NCBI GenBank assembly: GCA_964465065.1
Contig: CAYXHZ010000006.1
Location: 23,921 to 87,920 of the forward strand
Source: CAYMND01 sp964465065
GTDB lineage: Bacteria; Acidobacteriota; Aminicenantia; UBA2199
Length of the DNA: 64,000 nucleotides
Direction: 5' to 3'
The notes beneath the pieces were generated by a model. It did not search any database, was not told the DNA's origin, and worked only from the letters and a program-made list of their open reading frames with translations. Below are positions 59,491 through 64,000 of this stretch, one piece after another. The stretch's first letter is position 1; each line of letters opens with the position of its first letter. The translations under genes were made by a program, and so were the position numbers.

Positions 59491-59519
59491 ATTATAGAGC
59501 ACTGAAGAGGCGACTACAA
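59491..59519 (-). promoter_or_regulatory. Promoter of the glycosyltransferase-phosphatase gene
   Basis: TTGTAG (59519-59514), 17 bases, TATAAT (59496-59491) on the minus strand. Predicted start near 59484, a leader of about 10 bases with GAGGA. Confidence 0.65.
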
Positions 59520-59589
59520 GCCGTCCGGCCACGAACTGCCCGACCCGGCGGACAGTCCATGGACCTGACTCGCGCTGCGCTGTTCTTTT

Positions 59590-62500
59590 TCAGCGCTTGT
59601 CCGGATAGGCGGGCACGGGCGGGAATTTGTCCTTCTCTTTGCGGTCGATGTCGGCCAGGATCAGCTCGATGGCCTTTTCCAGCTGCGGGTCGCGGCCGTC
59701 CATGACCAGGTTGGGATCGTTTTCGATCTCGACATCGGGAATGGCGCCGCGGTTTTCCACCCACCACTGTCCGGCCTCGCCGTAGAAGGCGTTGTTGGGC
59801 TGGTTGACCGAACCGTTGTCGATGGTGCGCTGGGCGTTGATGATACCGACCAGACCGCCCCAGGAGGGCATGCCGACCACCTTGCCCAGTTTGCGGGCCT
59901 GAAAGTGCTCGATGAAGGCCTCGCCGTCCGAGCCATTGTACTCGTTGGATACGGCCACATAGCGCTGCGGGCCGACGCTGCCCGGGTAGACGAAGGGCGC
60001 CATGCCGCGCAGCACGTTGTAGCCCACCTGCTGACGTTCGAGTTTGTCGATCATGAAGTATTCAGTCCAGCCGCCGCCGTTGCGGCGGACGTCGATTATA
60101 ATGCCGTCCTTGTAGCGGAAGGCTCGCCAGAACTTGTCGAATTCGCCGATGTTGCCCACGCCCATGGCGTTGATGTGCATGTAGCCCACCCGGTTGCCGG
60201 TGGCCTTGAGCACCTGCCTGATGTTGTCGGTCAGCCAGCGGTTGTAGCGCAGCTGGCGGTCCATGAACAGGGGCTGGACCTCGTAGGTTTTGGCGCCCTG
60301 GGCCGATGGCCGGGCATTGACCGTCACGGTGACCATCTGACCCTTGGTCACTTGCAGGTGACGGTGGTAGTCCTCGTTGTGGCGCAACTCGTGGCCGTTG
60401 ATGGCGATCAGGTAGTCCCCTTCCCGGAGCTCGATATCGGGGCGGACCAGCGGCGCCTGGAGATCGAGATTGTATTCGCTGGGACCGTAAATCCTGTCGA
60501 AACGGAAAAATCCGTTGGCGGCATCATAACTCAAATCGGCACCCAGACGACCGGTGAACACCGGCGACAGCGGCAGGACGACCCCGCCCTGATCGCCGCC
60601 GCGGATGTAGGCGTGACCGACGCACAGCTCGCCGACCATCTGCGACATCAGCCAGTTGAGCCCTTCCCGGGAGGAGAGCTGGGGAATGAAGGCCCGGTAA
60701 CGTGCCCCCACCTCGCGCCAATCCTGACCGTGCATGTTCTTGTCGTAGAAAAAGTCGCGATACCAGCGCCAGGTGTCGTCGAAGATCTGGGTCCACTCGG
60801 CCTGGGGCTCGACCCGGCAGGTCATGCCGTCCAGGGCGATGGCCCGGCCGGTTTTCCCGGAGGAGTACAATTTGTCCAGACTGGTGACGGTGAAAACCTG
60901 CTTCTGCGCGATGAGAATCTGCTCGCCGTTCACCGACAGCCGGTAATCGCCGATCTTGTCCTCCAGGACATTGCATTTCCCCTCCTGGAGATCGAAGATG
61001 TGCAGGTTCCACTTGACATCGCCCCGTGGCTTGAAGATCTCTTCGTACTCGTCATCGCCGAAAGTACTCAACGAACACCAGGTCAGTTTGCCGTTGCCGG
61101 CCCGCAAAAAGAAGTAATTTCCAGCCGGTACGGGCAGCGGAAAGGTGCGGGCGGACAGAGCGTCCAGGTCGATCTGCATGCGTTGCGGCGTCGCAGCCTT
61201 GGCCGGTTTGCCTGCGGCCGCCTCGCCGAAAGGCGGTTTCTGGCCGGCCTTCAACTGCACGGCCATCACCTGGTAGGGGTTGGCTATGACGTGGTTGTCT
61301 TCGTAAAAGTCCATGCGCACGTCAAAATTGCGGCTGGACAGATAATAGAGGTATTCGCCGTTCTGATCGAAGCAGGGGTTGAGGTTGTTGTAGAAATCGT
61401 CGGTCAGGACAAGCTTTTTCTTCTGCTCCAGATTGTATAGAAAGACCTGGCTGTTGCGGTTGAAAGCCACCATGGTGTAGCAGATCCACTGGCTGTCGGG
61501 CGACCAGGAATAATCGTCGATCTCCCAGATGAATTCGTCGTTTTTGAGCTGGCTGACCTCATCGATCTTGTTCAGCTGCCTGCGGTCGATATCGAGCCAG
61601 TAGACAGCCATATCCTTGTTGCCGAACAGAATTTTCTTGCCGTCCGGCGACCAGGCCAGGCGGTAGACGGCCCGGTCCAGGTCACGGGTCAGCTGGATCC
61701 AGTCGCCACCAGCCGTTTTCTTCATGTAAAGCTGGTATTCACCGGTCTTGTCGGAGAAGAAGGCCAGCCACTGGCCGTCGGGCGAGAGTCGGGGGTGAAT
61801 CTCGCGTGAACCCGGAGTCTGGGTCAGATTGCGGGTCTGACCTTTTCCGGCCGGTAGCAGGAAGACGTCACCGCGGGCCTCCAACAAGGTCTGCTGGCCG
61901 TCGTTGGCGACATCCATGCCCTGGATGTAGTCCTTGGGGTTGATCCAACGTCCAGCCAGGCGCCAGCGGTCGCTGGGCAGATCGAGCGTCAGCTGCCGGC
62001 TGACTCCGCTCTGGATGTCCAGCACGTGCAGGTAACCGTCCTGGACGTAGACGATGCGCTGTCCGTCGGTCTCGGGCATCATCAGATCGTATTTCTCATG
62101 CCGGGTCACCCGGGTGACGGTTTTGGTGCCGATGGCCTGTACGTAGAGATTGGCGATACCGTCGTCGCGGTCGGACACGAAGTACAAGGCAGCACCGATC
62201 CACATCGGATACGCGTTTTTACCCGTGTAGTCCGAAACCGGAGTGAACTTGCGGCTGGTGAAGTCGTAATGCCAGATGTCCGTATGATGCCCGCCCTTGT
62301 AGCGTTTCCACTGGTATTCCTCAAGACCCTTCCGGGTGAAGAACATCTCGGTTCCGGCGGCGGAAAAGCTGCACAGGGTGCCGCGGTCGACCGGCAGCCG
62401 CTCGGGGGCCGTGCCGTCCAAGGCGACGCTGAACAACTGGGGATCGCGGTAGATGAACTGCTCGGTGTCGGCGCGGAAGACCACCCGTTTTCCGTCGGGA

Positions 62501-62844
62501 GTCCAGGTCACCGTCTGCAGTTGACCGGGCTGCCAGGTCAGTCGCCGCGGTTCTCCGCCGGCGGCCGGCATCAAGTAGATGGACGGCTGGCCTTCGTAAT
62601 CGGCGGTGAAAGCGATCCATTGGCCGTCCGGGGAAAACTTGGGTGCGACGGCCGTTCCCGGATAGCTGGTCAGGCGCCGGCTGCATTCGCCGTTCAGCTG
62701 GGTCAGCCACAGGTTCCCCTCGTAGACGAAGACGATCCGATCCCGGTGTATATCGGGATAGGTCATGAATCGGGCCTGGGCGGTGAACGCCGGCAAGGCG
62801 GATATCAGCAGAAAACAAATCAGCAAAATCCAGGTGTTTTTCAT
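59590..62844 (-). CDS. Tricorn-type protease (propellers, PDZ, S41 peptidase), exported
   Basis: Degrades oligopeptides, typically those released by larger proteases. The 1084-residue product has a signal peptide (WILLICFLLISALPAFTAQA), unlike cytoplasmic archaeal tricorn. Two PD40-type beta-propellers fill residues about 20-600 (KFSPDGQWIAFTADYEGQPS, RLSPDGQWLAFFSDKTGEY, YSWSPDSQWICYTMVAF). A tricorn core C1 and PDZ domain follow (about 680-850; REGDYLIAINGHEL). The S41 C2 domain contains IIIDVRRNGGGWTEYFM and the nucleophile region NEYNGSDGEAFIEHFQ (S972). The ATG at 62844 is chosen for the signal peptide and the AGGAG upstream. It is the largest of several exported peptidases here and likely works with them in peptide scavenging. 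Confidence 0.94.
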   Translation of the reverse strand: MKNTWILLICFLLISALPAFTAQARFMTYPDIHRDRIVFVYEGNLWLTQLNGECSRRLTSYPGTAVAPKFSPDGQWIAFTADYEGQPSIYLMPAAGGEPRRLTWQPGQLQTVTWTPDGKRVVFRADTEQFIYRDPQLFSVALDGTAPERLPVDRGTLCSFSAAGTEMFFTRKGLEEYQWKRYKGGHHTDIWHYDFTSRKFTPVSDYTGKNAYPMWIGAALYFVSDRDDGIANLYVQAIGTKTVTRVTRHEKYDLMMPETDGQRIVYVQDGYLHVLDIQSGVSRQLTLDLPSDRWRLAGRWINPKDYIQGMDVANDGQQTLLEARGDVFLLPAGKGQTRNLTQTPGSREIHPRLSPDGQWLAFFSDKTGEYQLYMKKTAGGDWIQLTRDLDRAVYRLAWSPDGKKILFGNKDMAVYWLDIDRRQLNKIDEVSQLKNDEFIWEIDDYSWSPDSQWICYTMVAFNRNSQVFLYNLEQKKKLVLTDDFYNNLNPCFDQNGEYLYYLSSRNFDVRMDFYEDNHVIANPYQVMAVQLKAGQKPPFGEAAAGKPAKAATPQRMQIDLDALSARTFPLPVPAGNYFFLRAGNGKLTWCSLSTFGDDEYEEIFKPRGDVKWNLHIFDLQEGKCNVLEDKIGDYRLSVNGEQILIAQKQVFTVTSLDKLYSSGKTGRAIALDGMTCRVEPQAEWTQIFDDTWRWYRDFFYDKNMHGQDWREVGARYRAFIPQLSSREGLNWLMSQMVGELCVGHAYIRGGDQGGVVLPLSPVFTGRLGADLSYDAANGFFRFDRIYGPSEYNLDLQAPLVRPDIELREGDYLIAINGHELRHNEDYHRHLQVTKGQMVTVTVNARPSAQGAKTYEVQPLFMDRQLRYNRWLTDNIRQVLKATGNRVGYMHINAMGVGNIGEFDKFWRAFRYKDGIIIDVRRNGGGWTEYFMIDKLERQQVGYNVLRGMAPFVYPGSVGPQRYVAVSNEYNGSDGEAFIEHFQARKLGKVVGMPSWGGLVGIINAQRTIDNGSVNQPNNAFYGEAGQWWVENRGAIPDVEIENDPNLVMDGRDPQLEKAIELILADIDRKEKDKFPPVPAYPDKR

Positions 62845-62888
62845 GGGCGAACTCCTCTCTTTTCTGGAAATACGGATCATTGTCGGTG

Positions 62889-62894
62889 ATTATA
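62889..62894 (-). promoter_or_regulatory. Probable -10 box of the tricorn gene
   Basis: TATAAT on the minus strand (62894-62889), about 45 bases before the tricorn ATG. No convincing -35 box is found at 16-18 bases. Confidence 0.4.
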
Positions 62895-63007
62895 ACGCAA
62901 CGAAAAAATGCCGAACAGAGCCAAGGCGAAAAATCTCACCCGAACGACTCAATGATGGCCCGCAGCTCCGCAGTTCGGGCCGCGAAACGCTCCACAAAAC
63001 ATCTCGT

Positions 63008-63922
63008 TCAATCGTGGATATGCGGTATGGCCGGTTCATTCTGATCGGGGCTGCGCCTGGGTCGGCCGAGGATGATCAGGGTGGCCAGAATCAGTCCCGT
63101 CCCCAGCAGTTCGAAGGGCCGCAGACGTTCCGAGAACCAGGCAAAACCGATCAGGGCCGCCACCAGGGTTTCGATCGGGCTGAGGATGGTGGAGGTGGTG
63201 GCGTCGACCCGTTTCAGGGCGTAATTGTACAGAGAAGTCGGAATGACCGTGCACAGGACCGCCAGGTACAGACAACTCCACAGCCCGATGGTGTCGACGC
63301 GCCTCAGGGCATCGGGAGCCAGGGGCAAAGACAGGAAGAAGGTGGTCGCCTGGGAGAAGAACAGCAACCAGAAGCCATGACAGATACGGGTGTATTTGCG
63401 GGTATAGACGATGAAAAGGGCCCAGAAGAAGACGGCGGCCGTGACCAGCAGATCGCCGCTCAGAGTACCGCGGTTCAACAGTCCGGAGAACTGCATGTTG
63501 GTCGTCAGCAGCAGGGCGCCGGCAAGCGACAGAACCCCGGCGATCCACTTGGTTGGATCCATGCGTTCCCCCAGAACCCAATAGGCCAGAACGGGCACGG
63601 CGACGATCACCAGGTTGGTCAGCACGGCACTCTTGGTGGCGCTGGTGCGGGCTATCCCGGCGAATTGCAGGTAAGAACCGGCAAAGTTATAGGCGCCGAT
63701 CAGGCACAGCGCCACCTTGCCCTCGACTGCGGCGAACTCCCGCCGGTACTTCCATAAAAAGATCACGGCCACGATGAAAAACGAAAAGCCGTAGCGAACG
63801 ACCATGACCGTGGCGGCCGAATTGTTCTGCAAGGCGAGCTTGAGAGCCGGAAAAGAGGTGCCCCACAGAATCAGCGAGACGATCAGGGCCAGCATGGACT
63901 TGCGGTTCGGCTTGACGGTCAT
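63008..63922 (-). CDS. EamA/DMT-family permease
   Basis: The 304-residue inner-membrane protein has ten hydrophobic helices in two EamA halves: LIVSLILWGTSFPALKLAL at the start, LVIVAVPVLAYWVLGERMDP after the first half, and TVIPTSLYNYALKRVDAT, ALIGFAWFSERLRPFELLG in the second. These match generic drug/metabolite transporters; the direction and substrate are unknown. It differs from the YddG-like protein at 4.7 kb and is not a close copy. The ATG at 63922 is taken; the frame continues four codons to a TTG. The C-terminal tail NEPAIPHIHD is polar. It precedes the tricorn gene by about 160 bases. Confidence 0.88.
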   Translation of the reverse strand: MTVKPNRKSMLALIVSLILWGTSFPALKLALQNNSAATVMVVRYGFSFFIVAVIFLWKYRREFAAVEGKVALCLIGAYNFAGSYLQFAGIARTSATKSAVLTNLVIVAVPVLAYWVLGERMDPTKWIAGVLSLAGALLLTTNMQFSGLLNRGTLSGDLLVTAAVFFWALFIVYTRKYTRICHGFWLLFFSQATTFFLSLPLAPDALRRVDTIGLWSCLYLAVLCTVIPTSLYNYALKRVDATTSTILSPIETLVAALIGFAWFSERLRPFELLGTGLILATLIILGRPRRSPDQNEPAIPHIHD

Positions 63923-64000
63923 GGATCGGTACAACCAGCATCGTGGCTACAGTGCAGGGAAGCCCCAGTTTACATCAAAGCGGCCCGGGAATCCAGCCCG

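Overview
The window is a contiguous chromosomal segment of a GC-rich, outer-membrane-bearing (diderm) bacterium. Kdo synthesis genes (kdsA, kdsD), several predicted outer-membrane barrels, a large set of exported peptidases (M1, S10, M13, M28, tricorn/S41 and an S55-like protein) and a c-di-AMP cyclase operon (cdaA-cdaR-glmM) occur together. This mix best suits the Acidobacteriota/Aminicenantia part of the tree. That placement is inference; no rRNA gene or other marker here settles it. I see no mobile elements, phage genes, CRISPR arrays, tRNAs or rRNAs. Coding density is very high and no gene-free stretch exceeds about 200 bases.

Layout. 1-4.1 kb (minus): ftsK, kdsA and a truncated kdsD. 4.2-8.5 kb: a small exported protein, then a minus-strand operon of an M1 metallopeptidase, a polytopic membrane protein and a YddG-like exporter. 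8.6-19 kb (plus): a hemerythrin/PAS protein, an S10 serine carboxypeptidase, an outer-membrane protein, a DUF4097-type repeat protein, an M13 metallopeptidase and a 946-residue secreted/outer-membrane protein of unknown family. 19-26 kb: a PD40 propeller protein, a radical SAM/SPASM enzyme, a methyltransferase plus cyclophilin, a Met-rich exported protein, a WYL regulator, an exported GyrI-like protein and a YheT-type hydrolase. 26-35 kb (minus): a tightly packed series ftsH-cdaA-cdaR-glmM-pdxJ-lpdA-M28 peptidase-outer-membrane protein. 35-48 kb (plus): comEC, then a response regulator, an S55-like protein and a secreted propeller protein, then sucC-sucD followed by two unknown proteins, an FHA-GGDEF diguanylate cyclase, a Ser/Thr kinase with HEAT-like repeats and a small membrane protein. 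48-53.5 kb (minus): a DUF4388 protein, guaA and dnaE. 53.6-64 kb: a small lipoprotein, an exported amidase, nudC, two unknown proteins (one with an RsbRD-like domain), a glycosyltransferase-HAD phosphatase fusion, a tricorn protease and an EamA permease.

The most striking pattern is in gene starts. At least eight genes (kdsA, ftsK, the M1 peptidase, the radical SAM enzyme, the methyltransferase, the YheT hydrolase, the response regulator and a lipoprotein) have a sigma70-type -10 box only 5-9 nt before the ATG and no Shine-Dalgarno sequence. Their mRNAs are therefore probably leaderless. Other genes nearby carry ordinary Shine-Dalgarno leaders, so both start modes coexist. Other points of interest are a possible kinase/FHA/c-di-GMP signalling cassette coupled to succinyl-CoA synthetase, the glycosyltransferase-phosphatase fusion, an S55-like protein with no His before its Ser motif, and several convergent gene pairs that touch or overlap at their stop codons.
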